From assembly GCF_007595705.1 (NCBI RefSeq), contig NZ_NISY01000007.1, forward strand, positions 186,001 through 250,000: DNA of 64,000 bases, read 5' to 3'. Position numbers and translations under genes: made by a program. The notes beneath the pieces were generated by a model, which worked only from the letters and a program-made list of their open reading frames with translations, ran no database searches and was not told the origin of the DNA. Below, piece after piece: positions 55,345-63,539 of the stretch. How positions within the stretch are numbered: position 1 is the first letter of the stretch; every line of letters begins with the position of its first letter. The DNA is from Streptomyces sp. SAJ15. GTDB lineage: Bacteria; Actinomycetota; Actinomycetes; Streptomycetales; Streptomycetaceae.

Positions 55345-56952
55345 GTGACCGAGCCACACGACGGTGACCCGCCGGCGGGTCTGGACCTGACCACCCCGGA
55401 GTGGGGCATGTGGCAGGCGTTCCGCAACGGCAGCACCCTCGACCTGCGCACCCCGCACCCCCAGCGCAACGACCCGGCCGGCCCACACGCCTGGGGCCCG
55501 GAGCGGAGCGTGCGGGCCCGCGTGGTGGCGCTGCTGCTGCTGAGCAGCCCGCCGGCGCAGCCCGGCCGGGTCTCCGCGCTGAAGCTGAACGGGGTGCACA
55601 TCACCGGCACCCTGGACCTGGCCGGCGGCTCCATCGCGCCCTACGTCGAGTTGCGCAACTGTCGCTTCGAGCAGGAGCTGCTGCTGCCCGAGAGCCGTTT
55701 CACCACGCTGCGGCTGGTCGGTTGCGCCATCCCCCGGGTCGAGGCGGCCCGGCTGCACACCGAGGGCGACCTGCATCTGCCGCGCTGCGTGATCGAGCAG
55801 GGCATCCGGCTCACCGACGCGCACATAGGCACCGATCTGCTGCTGAACCAGCTGGTGGTGCGGCGCGACCGGCGTGGTCGGTCGATCACCGCGGACGGGC
55901 TCACCGTCGGCCAGGACCTCCAGGCCGAGATGATCGAGTCATACGGGGAGCTGAGTCTGCGCGGCGCGAAGATCGGGGTGTCGCTGAGCCTGCGCGGCAG
56001 CCAGCTGCGCAACCCGTACGGGCGGCGGGCGCTCAACGCCCCGCAGTTGACCGTGGAGCGCACCCTGTACCTGACGGCGGCGGGGGTGAGCGGTTCGCCG
56101 TTCTCCAGCGGCTCCGGCTCCACCCCGCCGTACGGCACCGCCAACACGCCCACCCGCGGCACCCGCATCCAGCGCTTCGAGTGCGAGGGCGGGGTGCGGC
56201 TCGACGACGGCCGGTTCGGTGACGCGATCGACCTCGACCAGTCCCGCTTCATCCTGGAGAACGACCAGGAGCTGTCCCTGCGCCGGGTGCAGACCCCGGA
56301 GCTGCGGTTCCTGGGCGAGCGGCCGCGGCGCGGTCGGGTGATCCTCTCCGGCGCGAAGGTGGTCAACCTGGTCGACCGCTCGGTCAGCTGGCCGGGGCCC
56401 GGCGGCCTGGCGATGGCCGGCTTCGGCTACGAGAACCTCATCCCGCGCGGCCACTTCCCGCTCTCCCGCCGACTGGAGTGGGTGGCCGCCGCCACGCCCG
56501 AGTACGCCCCCGACCCGTACGAGATGCTGGCGAACGCGCTCCGGGCCAGTGGCGAGGACGCCGACGCGCGCGAGGTGCTGCTGGCCAAGCAGCGCCGCCG
56601 CCGCGAGACGCTCCCGATGGCCGGCAAGGGCTGGGGCTACCTCCAGGACTGGACGGTGGCGTACGGCTACCGGCCCGGGCGGGCGGCGGTGTGGATGGCG
56701 GTGCTGTGGGCGATCGGCACCTTCTTCTTCACCCGGCACCGCCCGGACGCGATCAAGCCGGGCGAGGCGCCGCACTGGAACGCGTACCTCTACACCCTGG
56801 ACCTGCTGCTGCCCGTCATCGACCTGGGCCAGGACAGCTACTGGCGGCCGGACGGGCTGGGCCAGTGGGCGGCGGCGCTCTTAGTCCTGGTGGGCTGGAT
56901 CCTGGCGACGACGGTGGCGGCGGGCGCCTCGCGGCTGCTGCGCCGGCAGTAG
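55345..56952 (+). CDS. Pentapeptide-like membrane protein with a TTA codon
   Basis: 535 residues. Residues about 60-370 are a run of beta-solenoid-like repeats with regular Leu/Val spacing (LKLNGVHITGTLDLAGGSI, YVELRNCRFEQELLLPES, GELSLRGAKIGVSLSLRGSQ). The C-terminal 120 residues hold at least two membrane helices (AAVWMAVLWAIGTFFF, LLVLVGWILATTVAAGA). From memory it resembles proteins annotated as oxidoreductase or membrane protein beside hisD, but no redox motif is visible. The GTG has GAGGGG 8 bases upstream. Codon 513 is TTA (56881-56883), a codon read only by bldA tRNA in Streptomyces. Confidence 0.8.
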   Translation: MTEPHDGDPPAGLDLTTPEWGMWQAFRNGSTLDLRTPHPQRNDPAGPHAWGPERSVRARVVALLLLSSPPAQPGRVSALKLNGVHITGTLDLAGGSIAPYVELRNCRFEQELLLPESRFTTLRLVGCAIPRVEAARLHTEGDLHLPRCVIEQGIRLTDAHIGTDLLLNQLVVRRDRRGRSITADGLTVGQDLQAEMIESYGELSLRGAKIGVSLSLRGSQLRNPYGRRALNAPQLTVERTLYLTAAGVSGSPFSSGSGSTPPYGTANTPTRGTRIQRFECEGGVRLDDGRFGDAIDLDQSRFILENDQELSLRRVQTPELRFLGERPRRGRVILSGAKVVNLVDRSVSWPGPGGLAMAGFGYENLIPRGHFPLSRRLEWVAAATPEYAPDPYEMLANALRASGEDADAREVLLAKQRRRRETLPMAGKGWGYLQDWTVAYGYRPGRAAVWMAVLWAIGTFFFTRHRPDAIKPGEAPHWNAYLYTLDLLLPVIDLGQDSYWRPDGLGQWAAALLVLVGWILATTVAAGASRLLRRQ

Positions 56953-57018
56953 CCGGGGAGACGGCCGTCACCGCCGGGTTGTGACGGCTGGGGAAGGACC
57001 CCGCGGGCCTACGGCCAT

Positions 57019-57024
57019 TAGGCT
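57019..57024 (+). promoter_or_regulatory. -10 element for leaderless Lon-N-domain gene
   Basis: TAGGCT, 8 bases before the GTG at 57033, no ribosome binding site between. Confidence 0.4.
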
Positions 57025-57032
57025 TACGCGTC

Positions 57033-57773
57033 GTGACGTCCGCCCGCCTTCCGCTCTTCCCGCTGAACACCGTGCTGTTCCCGGGTCTGGTGCTGCCCCT
57101 CAACGTCTTCGAGGAGCGCTACCGCGCCCTGGTGCGCGATCTCGCCGCGCTACCCGAGGAGGCGCCGCGCCGCTTCGGTGTGATCGCCATCCGCGACGGC
57201 CGGGAGGTCGCCCCGACCGCCCCCGGCCTACCGGACCCGACCGCGCCCACCCGCCGCGGCGCGGCGGCCGGCTTCGGCGCCGATCCCATGCTGGCCTTCC
57301 ACGCCGTGGGCTGTGTGGCGGATGTTGCGACCATCCGGGAGCAGCGCGACGGCACCTACGAGCTCATCGCCACCGGCACCACCCGCTTCCGGCTGTTGTC
57401 CGTCGACGCCTCCGGTCCGTATCTGACCGGGGAGGTCGAGGAGTTGCCGGAGGAGCCGGGCGAGGGTGCCGGGGCGCTGGCCAACGGCGTGCTGCGGGCC
57501 TTCCGCACGTACCAGAAGCGACTGGCCGGGGCGCGCGAGTTGAGCCTGTCCGGCACCCAGGAGCTGCCCGACGAGCCGTCGGTGGTCTCCTATCTGGTCG
57601 CGGCCGCCGCGGTGCTCGACATCCCCGCCAAGCAGCGGCTGCTCCAGGCCCCGGACACCGCCTCCCGGCTGGCCGAGGAGCTGAAACTGCTGCGCGCCGA
57701 GACGGCGGTGATCGGTAAGCTCCCGTCGCTGCCCGCCGTGGAGCTGACGCGGCAGCCCACCAGCCCCAACTGA
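57033..57773 (+). CDS. Lon substrate-binding-domain protein
   Basis: 246 residues containing only the N-terminal (LON/PUA-like) domain of Lon protease: LPLFPLNTVLFPGLVLPLNV, FEERYRALVRDLA, VGCVADVATI, GTTRFRLLSVD, and a helical end LLAAAAVLDIPAKQRLLQ-like. No AAA+ or protease domain. Stand-alone LON-N proteins are widespread, and their role is unclear (possibly substrate recognition). Confidence 0.88.
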   Translation: MTSARLPLFPLNTVLFPGLVLPLNVFEERYRALVRDLAALPEEAPRRFGVIAIRDGREVAPTAPGLPDPTAPTRRGAAAGFGADPMLAFHAVGCVADVATIREQRDGTYELIATGTTRFRLLSVDASGPYLTGEVEELPEEPGEGAGALANGVLRAFRTYQKRLAGARELSLSGTQELPDEPSVVSYLVAAAAVLDIPAKQRLLQAPDTASRLAEELKLLRAETAVIGKLPSLPAVELTRQPTSPN

Positions 57774-57797
57774 CGACCCTCCGGAGGCGATCGCACC

Positions 57798-58307
57798 GTG
57801 GCCAGGAAGTCCAGGAAACAGAACGCCGGCTCCGGCGGCTCGACCCCGGCGACGGTCGCGCTGACGGCGGCGGGCACGGACTTCACGGTGCGCGCCTACG
57901 ACCACGACCCGGCCGCCCCCTCGTACGGCGAGGAGGCCGCCGAGGCGTTGGGCGTGGATCCCTCGCGGGTCTTCAAGACGCTGATCGCCTCCGTCGACGA
58001 CGCGCTGACGGTGGCGATCGTGCCCGTCTCCGCCTCGCTCGACCTCAAGGCGCTGGCGGCGGCGGTCGGCGGCAAGCGCGCCACCATGGCCGACCCGGCG
58101 GCCGCGGAGCGCACCACGGGCTACGTCCGGGGCGGGATCTCCCCCCTGGGCCAACGGAAGCGGCTGCCCACCGCGCTCGACGCCTCGGCGACCGGGCACC
58201 CCACGGTGTGCGTCTCGGCGGGCCGCCGCGGGCTGGAGGTCGAGCTCTCCCCCGCCGACCTGGCGGCCCTCACCGACGCGGTGGTCGCCCCCATCGCCCG
58301 CTTCTGA
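57798..58307 (+). CDS. ybaK: YbaK/EbsC-type aminoacyl-tRNA deacylase
   Basis: 169 residues that probably hydrolyse mischarged Cys-tRNA(Pro). Motifs of the YbaK fold: TVRAYDHDPAAPSYGEEAAE, VFKTLIASVDDALTVAIVPV, LAAAVGGKRATMADPAAAE, TGYVRGGISPLGQRKRLPT (catalytic Lys region). A basic N-terminus ARKSRKQNAG may help tRNA binding. GTG start with GGAGG. Confidence 0.92.
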   Translation: MARKSRKQNAGSGGSTPATVALTAAGTDFTVRAYDHDPAAPSYGEEAAEALGVDPSRVFKTLIASVDDALTVAIVPVSASLDLKALAAAVGGKRATMADPAAAERTTGYVRGGISPLGQRKRLPTALDASATGHPTVCVSAGRRGLEVELSPADLAALTDAVVAPIARF

Positions 58308-58415
58308 ACGCCCCCGGACCCTGAACGCCCCCTCCCGGACCCTGGACGGTTCCGCCCGGCTCGGCTAGGTAGCAGAAGGGGACGCCGTCCGCGCGTCCCA
58401 CCCGGGGAGGACCTG

Positions 58416-58490
58416 ATGTCCAAGAAGACCCGCAAACGCCGCTGGCGCCTCAAGAAGGGCCGGGCCAACCACGGACGTCGCCCGGCGTAG
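58416..58490 (+). CDS. Ribosomal protein bL37 (24-residue large-subunit peptide)
   Basis: A 24-residue peptide starting MSKKTRKRRWRLKKGR and ending ANHGRRPA; ten of its residues are Arg or Lys. The ANHG(K/R)RP end is the signature of bL37, an actinobacterial ribosomal protein found in mycobacterial 70S structures. GGGGAGGA lies 5 bases before the ATG and a hairpin follows the stop at once. The gene is below most gene-calling cutoffs and is likely to be missed in annotation. Confidence 0.85.
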   Translation: MSKKTRKRRWRLKKGRANHGRRPA

Positions 58491-58521
58491 CGCTCGCCGC
58501 GCGGGGCGCTCCGGGCGAGCG
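58491..58521 (+). terminator. Hairpin after the bL37 gene
   Basis: CGCTCGCC (58491-58498) pairs with GGCGAGCG (58514-58521), beginning directly after the stop codon. Confidence 0.6.
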
Positions 58522-58692
58522 GTGACGCCTTGTTCGGCTGCGGTTCCGGTGAGCCCGGCGGGCCCGTGGGGTGATGTCGGACGACGCGTGTGCGAGCGCC
58601 GATGTCGGCTCGGCACCGCCGGGCTCCGCCGTCGGGCTTCTCGCCATCGCGGCGGAAGGGGGTGGCTGACCCGCTGCCGCGGAATGTGATCG

Positions 58693-59355
58693 TTACTTCT
58701 GGGGCTGCTCGGGCCGCTGGGACCATTCGGGGAAGGGTTCCGGGTCTCTCGGCCCGAAGAGGCCGGTGAGGGCCAGGTGGAAGCCCATGGCGGCGACGGG
58801 CCAGGCGAGCAGCGCGCCCTTGGCCTGGAGCTGGAGGGGGCCGTCGAAGGTCGCGCCCTTGCCGGCCTCCTTGGCGCTCTCCACCATGTCGGCGTTCGGG
58901 TCGAGCCAGAGGCCGACCTTCCAAGCGAGGTACGAGCCGAGCAGCGAGCCGACCGCCAGGCCGACCACCAGCGGAATGCCGCCGCGCCGCCGGAACCAGA
59001 AGACCGCCGCGGCGGTCACCAGGCCCATGCCGAGGCCGAGCAGCACGAAGGTGCCGTCGGCGCCGACCCGCTCCTCACCCTCGGCGTTCATCAGATAGAT
59101 GTTCTGGCCGTCGGTGTACAGCGGCACGCGCGGCGCCAGCCACAGCCACAGCAGGCCCAGCAGCACCCCGGTGACCGCGACGGCCAGGCCGACCAGCGCG
59201 GCCTCCAGCACCTCGGCGCGCATCCCGCGCCCGTCCTCCGCCGCGGCCTGGTCCCCCGGGGCGGGCTCGGGGGTATGGGCGGCGTACGGGGTCTCGTCCC
59301 CGGCGGACTCCGGGCCGGGGGCGGGTTCGTCGTGCGGCGTCAACGGTGCGGTCAC
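58693..59355 (-). CDS. DUF2567-like membrane protein
   Basis: 220 residues: Pro/Ala/Glu-rich cytoplasmic N-terminus, then four membrane helices (LVGLAVAVTGVLLGLLWLWL; FVLLGLGMGLVTAAAVFWF; LVVGLAVGSLLGSYLAW; LLAWPVAAMGFHLALTGLFG). The loop YTDGQNIYLMNAEGEERVGA fits DUF2567. GTG at 59355 is chosen, but neither it nor the ATG at 59388 has a good ribosome binding site. Function unknown; neighbour of an ABC exporter. Confidence 0.7.
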   Translation of the reverse strand: MTAPLTPHDEPAPGPESAGDETPYAAHTPEPAPGDQAAAEDGRGMRAEVLEAALVGLAVAVTGVLLGLLWLWLAPRVPLYTDGQNIYLMNAEGEERVGADGTFVLLGLGMGLVTAAAVFWFRRRGGIPLVVGLAVGSLLGSYLAWKVGLWLDPNADMVESAKEAGKGATFDGPLQLQAKGALLAWPVAAMGFHLALTGLFGPRDPEPFPEWSQRPEQPQK

Positions 59356-59416
59356 CCCGTCATCGTGCCAGGTGAGTGGCGTGGGCATGTCGGCAGGAGG
59401 GCCACTGTGTGTCGGG

Positions 59417-60247
59417 TCACCGCACCGCAGCCCGGCGGTAGGCCCAGGTGGCGGCGGCGAGCGAGACGACACCGACCCCCGCGCACACGCCCAGATCGGC
59501 ACAGATCAGCAGCCAGTCGGGCCGCGCGTCGAAGGACCGGGCCAGCGCCTCCACACCGTACGTGGACGGCAGCAGATCGCGCGCGTACGACACCACCGCG
59601 GGCATCCGCTCCGCGGGCAGCACCCCCAGCAGCAGCACGGCGGACATGCCCAGCTGGCCGCAGAGGGTGGCCAGCTCCGGCCGTGGCGCGAACAGGCCGA
59701 GCGCGGCGCCCAGCCCGGCCAGGGCGGCACCGGAGAGCGGGATCACCACGGCGAGCACCCACAGGTGGCCGAGCGGCAGCCCGAAGAGCAGGCTGCCCGC
59801 CACCGCGGTGAACACCGTGCCGGGCACGGTGAAGGAGGCGTACGCCGCCGCCGCGCCGAGCACCACCGCGGCCGGGGGCACCGGCAGCGTCGCGTAGTGG
59901 TCGAGTCCGCCGCTGGCCCGCAGCTGGCCGAAGTACTGGGCCAGCAGGTTGAGCGCCACGAACGCCACCACCAGCACGCTGGAGCCGGCGACCACCGCGC
60001 GCGCCTCGCTGCCGCCGTCGACCACCCCGCGCATCAGGATCATGATCCCGACGGACTGGAAGGTGGCCACGAACAGCAGCGGGATGCGGGCCACCCGGGC
60101 CCGTGAGAGCTGCGCCCGGTAGACGGCGGCGAGGGAGGGCAGCAGCCGCGCCCGCGCCGCGAGCGGGGCGGCTTCGCGGGCGGCGCCGGCGCCGGACCGC
60201 GAACGGGTGCGGTCGCGGGGCGGGGCCTCCAGAGGCACGGCAGTCAC
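59417..60247 (-). CDS. ABC-2-type transporter permease
   Basis: 276 residues with six membrane helices of the ABC-2 exporter fold (IPLLFVATFQSVGIMILM, VAFVALNLLAQYFGQLRASG, GLDHYATLPVPPAAVVLG, LPLGHLWVLAVVIPLSGAAL). The LPSTYGVEALARSFDAR end is typical of drug or lipid export permeases. 134 bases after the ATPase gene. Substrate not evident. Confidence 0.87.
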   Translation of the reverse strand: MTAVPLEAPPRDRTRSRSGAGAAREAAPLAARARLLPSLAAVYRAQLSRARVARIPLLFVATFQSVGIMILMRGVVDGGSEARAVVAGSSVLVVAFVALNLLAQYFGQLRASGGLDHYATLPVPPAAVVLGAAAAYASFTVPGTVFTAVAGSLLFGLPLGHLWVLAVVIPLSGAALAGLGAALGLFAPRPELATLCGQLGMSAVLLLGVLPAERMPAVVSYARDLLPSTYGVEALARSFDARPDWLLICADLGVCAGVGVVSLAAATWAYRRAAVR

Positions 60248-60381
60248 GTTGCGCGGCTCCTCTTCAGTTCTTCCTCTTCGGTGCGGTCACTGCGGTCGGA
60301 CGGGGCGGGGCCGGCGTGGCCGGGCACCCGGCACGGAGGTGTCGGCGGGCGCGCGGCGCGGGCCGCCCGCACGGCGGCGGG

Positions 60382-61401
60382 TCATGCCTTCACCAGCCCC
60401 TCCCTGCCCTCGGCGTGGCCGCCCAGCGCCAGGTAGACGTCCTCCAGGCTGGGCGTGGCGAGGGTGAAGTCGTCGAGCGCGGCGAAGGCCGGGCCGCCGG
60501 TCACGGCGGCGACGGCGGCGCGCGCCTCCTCCGGGGCGAGCCGCAGCAGCCAGCGCCGGCCGGACTCCCGCGCGCTGTCGCGCAGCGCGGCGACCTCCGG
60601 CACATGCAGCGGGGCGTCGGTGCGCCACACCAGCTCGACCCGTACCTCGTCGGCGACCAGCGCCTTGAGGCCGGCCGGGGTGTCGCAGGCGATGACCTTG
60701 CCGCGCTCCATGACGGCGACCCGGTCCAGGACGGTCTCGGCCTCGATGACGTTGTGGGTGACGAGCAGGACGGTGGTGCCGCGCTCGGCGCGGCGTCGGT
60801 CGATCGCGGTCCACACCGCGCGCCGCGCGATGGGGTCCATGCCGCTCGTCGGCTCGTCGAGCACCAGCAGGGGCCGCTCGCCGACCAGGGCCGCGGCCAC
60901 GCACGCCAGCCGGCGCTGGCCGCCGGACAGCTTCTTCAGCGGCCGCCCGGCGATCTCCGTCAGCCCCAGCTCGTCCAGGACGGCGTCCCGCTCGGCGCGG
61001 GCCGCGCGCGCGTCCAGGCCGCGCAGCCGTCCGGTCGTCTCGGCCGCCAGCGAGACGGTCAGCTCGTCGAGCGCCGAGGACTCCTGTCCGAGGTATCCGA
61101 CCAGGCGCGCCGCCCGCTCCGGGTGGCGTACGAGATCGTGGCCGAGCACCTCGACGCTGCCCTCGTCGGGCCGCAGGAGGCCCGTCAGCTGCCGTACGAG
61201 CGTCGTCTTTCCGGCCCCGTTGGGCCCCAGCAGTCCGAAGACCTCACCCCGCTCGACGGTGAGGTCCACTCCGTCGCTCGCCCGTACCGCCGGCGCCGCC
61301 GGCACCCCCCGACGCGAGCGCGCGGCTGGATAGGTCTTGACCAGGCCGCGCACGGTACACACCGCTTCGCCGCCCGCCACCTGTTTCGCGCCCGTCCTCA
61401 C
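60382..61401 (-). CDS. ABC transporter ATP-binding protein (DrrA-like)
   Basis: 339 residues. Walker A LLGPNGAGKTTLVRQL, LVGYLGQESSALDELTVSL, ABC signature KLSGGQRRLACVAAALVG, Walker B LLVLDEPTSGMDP, H-loop VTHNVIEAE. The C-terminal 100 residues form the regulatory domain seen in DrrA/CcmA-type exporters. GTG start. Forms an exporter with the permease downstream. Confidence 0.92.
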   Translation of the reverse strand: MRTGAKQVAGGEAVCTVRGLVKTYPAARSRRGVPAAPAVRASDGVDLTVERGEVFGLLGPNGAGKTTLVRQLTGLLRPDEGSVEVLGHDLVRHPERAARLVGYLGQESSALDELTVSLAAETTGRLRGLDARAARAERDAVLDELGLTEIAGRPLKKLSGGQRRLACVAAALVGERPLLVLDEPTSGMDPIARRAVWTAIDRRRAERGTTVLLVTHNVIEAETVLDRVAVMERGKVIACDTPAGLKALVADEVRVELVWRTDAPLHVPEVAALRDSARESGRRWLLRLAPEEARAAVAAVTGGPAFAALDDFTLATPSLEDVYLALGGHAEGREGLVKA

Positions 61402-61751
61402 GAGCTACGAGGGTACGCGCCCTCACGTCGACGCTCGGCCTCGGGGCACGGATTCGGCTCACCTCATGACAGTTCGGCGCGCGCCGTGACGGACGATCGG
61501 GGGCGCCCCGAACCCGGACCGCCCCGTCGGGCCCGAGCGCCGGCCGTCCCTCCGTCCCGCCACGGGGGCGCGCCACCACGGCTGCGGAGACCGGCGGTGC
61601 CGACCGCCCCCGGCGGGAGCCGCGTCGGGCGGCCCCGCCCCGGACGCCGCTCGCGGCCGGACGGGCGCCGCCGGATACGCCGTTCGGGCTTCCCGCGGCG
61701 GCGTACGGGGTCGACGCGCCGCGGGCCGCCCTCCAGGGCGGGCGCGTGCCG
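61402..61751. other. Intergenic region between ABC ATPase and NYN genes
   Basis: 350 bases. A short hairpin CCGCCCT/AGGGCGG (61726-61741) near the NYN stop could act as its terminator. The promoter of the ABC operon should be at the left side. Nothing else recognisable. Confidence 0.4.
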
Positions 61752-63017
61752 CTACTCCCCCGCTGGGGCGATCTCACGCCAGAAGCCGGCCCGGATCGCA
61801 TAGCGGTCGTGCTCGTCGATCTGGTCGTCCTTGTGGGCGAGCAGACCGAACCGGGCCGCGTAGCGGAGCAGCTCGCCGTCGATGCGGTGCGGGATGCGGG
61901 GGTACTCGTGGGACAGCTGCTGCCGGTGCTGGGGGTCGGAGAGGCGTTCGATCCAGCGGCGGGCGAAGACCTGGCCGACCTCGAAAGGGTCGCCGCTGAC
62001 CGCGGTGATGTCCTCCTCCCGGTCGGCCCAGCGCTGTTCCGCGGTGGTGAGCTGGGCCAGCATCGGCAGGCAGGCGGTCTCGGGCGGCTCGCCGAGGCCG
62101 GTGCCGCGCTCGATCCAGCCCTTGTCGGAGGACCAGCGGAGGGTGGCGCTGGGCACGGGCTGGCGGTCGGCGGTGCCGGCCGGTCCGCGGCCGAGGCCGG
62201 CGAGGTCCTTGGGAGTGGGCACGCCTCGGCCGGCGGTCCCCGCCCCCGCCTCGGCGGTGCTGTCCGCGGGGCGGGAGGCGGCCGCTTCGGTGGCGTCCGT
62301 GGCCCGTTCCGCGACGGCGGCGGACCGGCCACCGCCGTTGCGGGAGGCGGGCCGGTCGCCGGGGACGGCACCCGCGGCGGCCGCGCTGGTGGTCTCGGGC
62401 AGCGGGGCGGCGAGGATGGCGGCGATCTCGGGCCGGGTGCCGGGGGCGGGGGCGCAGGGCGCGCTGGGCTCCTTGGCGCGGACCGCCTGGGTGATCCAGG
62501 CCCGGTCCAGCACCCGTCGCTCGTCGGCCTCGGCGACGAGGTCCTCGGACTGGTTGTAGTCGCCGTCGGCGGCCTGGACGGCCCACAGGTGGACGGCGAC
62601 GCCGTGCTCCTTGGCGGACATCAGGCCGGGCAGCAGATCGCCGTCGCCGGTGACCAGGACGATGTCGGAGCAGGCGCGGTTACGGGCGAGTTCGGTGAGC
62701 TCGGCGTGCATCGCCGCGTCGACGCCCTTCTGTGCCAGCCGGCCGTCGCTGCGGGTCAGGGCGCCCAGCCGGACGGTGACCCGGGGCATGACCCGCAGCC
62801 GCCGGTGCTCGGGTTGGGGGACCCGGTCGGGGGCGCCGTCGAACCAGTAGATGCGCAGCAACGGGCGTTCGGTGTCGGCCTCGGCGCGTTCGCGCAGGCC
62901 GTGGATGAGGGTCGCGTGATCGACGGAGATGCGGGAGCGGACGGGTTCTCCGGCGAGCAGGCTCGCCGCGGCGCCCAGTAGGTACCCGGCGTCCACCAGG
63001 ACGACGCAGCGGTCCAC
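61752..63017 (-). CDS. NYN-domain (PIN-like) protein
   Basis: 421 residues. The N-terminal 170 residues form an NYN/DUF88 nuclease-like domain: CVVLVDAGYLLGAAASLLAG (first Asp), then KGVDAAMHAELTELA and DIVLVTGDGDLLPGL, giving the acidic metal-binding site of PIN-like RNases. A low-complexity Ala/Pro/Arg/Thr linker (about 190-290) leads to a second conserved domain (EVGQVFARRWIERLSDPQHR, IDGELLRYAARFGLL). Probably an RNase or RNA-processing factor; target unknown. The gene stands alone. Confidence 0.82.
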   Translation of the reverse strand: MDRCVVLVDAGYLLGAAASLLAGEPVRSRISVDHATLIHGLRERAEADTERPLLRIYWFDGAPDRVPQPEHRRLRVMPRVTVRLGALTRSDGRLAQKGVDAAMHAELTELARNRACSDIVLVTGDGDLLPGLMSAKEHGVAVHLWAVQAADGDYNQSEDLVAEADERRVLDRAWITQAVRAKEPSAPCAPAPGTRPEIAAILAAPLPETTSAAAAGAVPGDRPASRNGGGRSAAVAERATDATEAAASRPADSTAEAGAGTAGRGVPTPKDLAGLGRGPAGTADRQPVPSATLRWSSDKGWIERGTGLGEPPETACLPMLAQLTTAEQRWADREEDITAVSGDPFEVGQVFARRWIERLSDPQHRQQLSHEYPRIPHRIDGELLRYAARFGLLAHKDDQIDEHDRYAIRAGFWREIAPAGE

Positions 63018-63270
63018 GTTCCACCCTCTTTCTGAAGTACGGACGTGTGGTCGCCCCCCGGCACGCCGTGCCCTGCCGCCTTCGGCTCTCTCCGAGTCTG
63101 CCCGACCGTACGGGGGTTATCAGTTCGAACTGGATCAACGGCGTGGTGGATACGGCCTACCCCCGACAAGCCCGCTTCTCACTCACGGTAATTGCCCGAA
63201 ATGCACGATATGCCCCGTCATGACAGGGTGTCTTTCCAGGGGAACGACCCCGACTGGAGGCAGAACAGTC

Positions 63271-63450
63271 ATGGCCAAGAACAAGAACCAGCAGCGCAGG
63301 CAGCAGCAGACCCGCAGCGCGGCGCAGCACTCGCCGGAGCACACCACGTCGTCCTCGATGGAGAGCCCCTCGGAGCAGGGGATGCCGCAGCACTCCTCGC
63401 CCACCAGCGTGGCCCACAAGGGACGTCAGAAGCGCTTCGGCCACAACTAG
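63271..63450 (+). CDS. Small basic Gln/Ser/His-rich protein
   Basis: 59 residues beginning MAKNKNQQRRQQQTRSAAQ, with a Ser/Glu/Met/Pro centre and a basic end VAHKGRQKRFGHN. GGAGG stands 14 bases before the ATG. No domain; likely disordered, possibly nucleic-acid binding. From memory, similar peptides are annotated near dnaE in other Streptomyces. Confidence 0.65.
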   Translation: MAKNKNQQRRQQQTRSAAQHSPEHTTSSSMESPSEQGMPQHSSPTSVAHKGRQKRFGHN

Positions 63451-63480
63451 GCCACAACGCATTCGCGCCACACAGCGCTT

Positions 63481-63512
63481 GAGGGGCGCGCCCGTCACCG
63501 GGCGCGCCCCTC
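63481..63512. terminator. Bidirectional hairpin between the small basic gene and dnaE
   Basis: Perfect 13-bp arms GAGGGGCGCGCCC (63481-63493) and GGGCGCGCCCCTC (63500-63512), 6-base loop, between convergent genes. Confidence 0.85.
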
Positions 63513-63539
63513 GCGTACACCTGAGTTCGAAGCGGGGCG

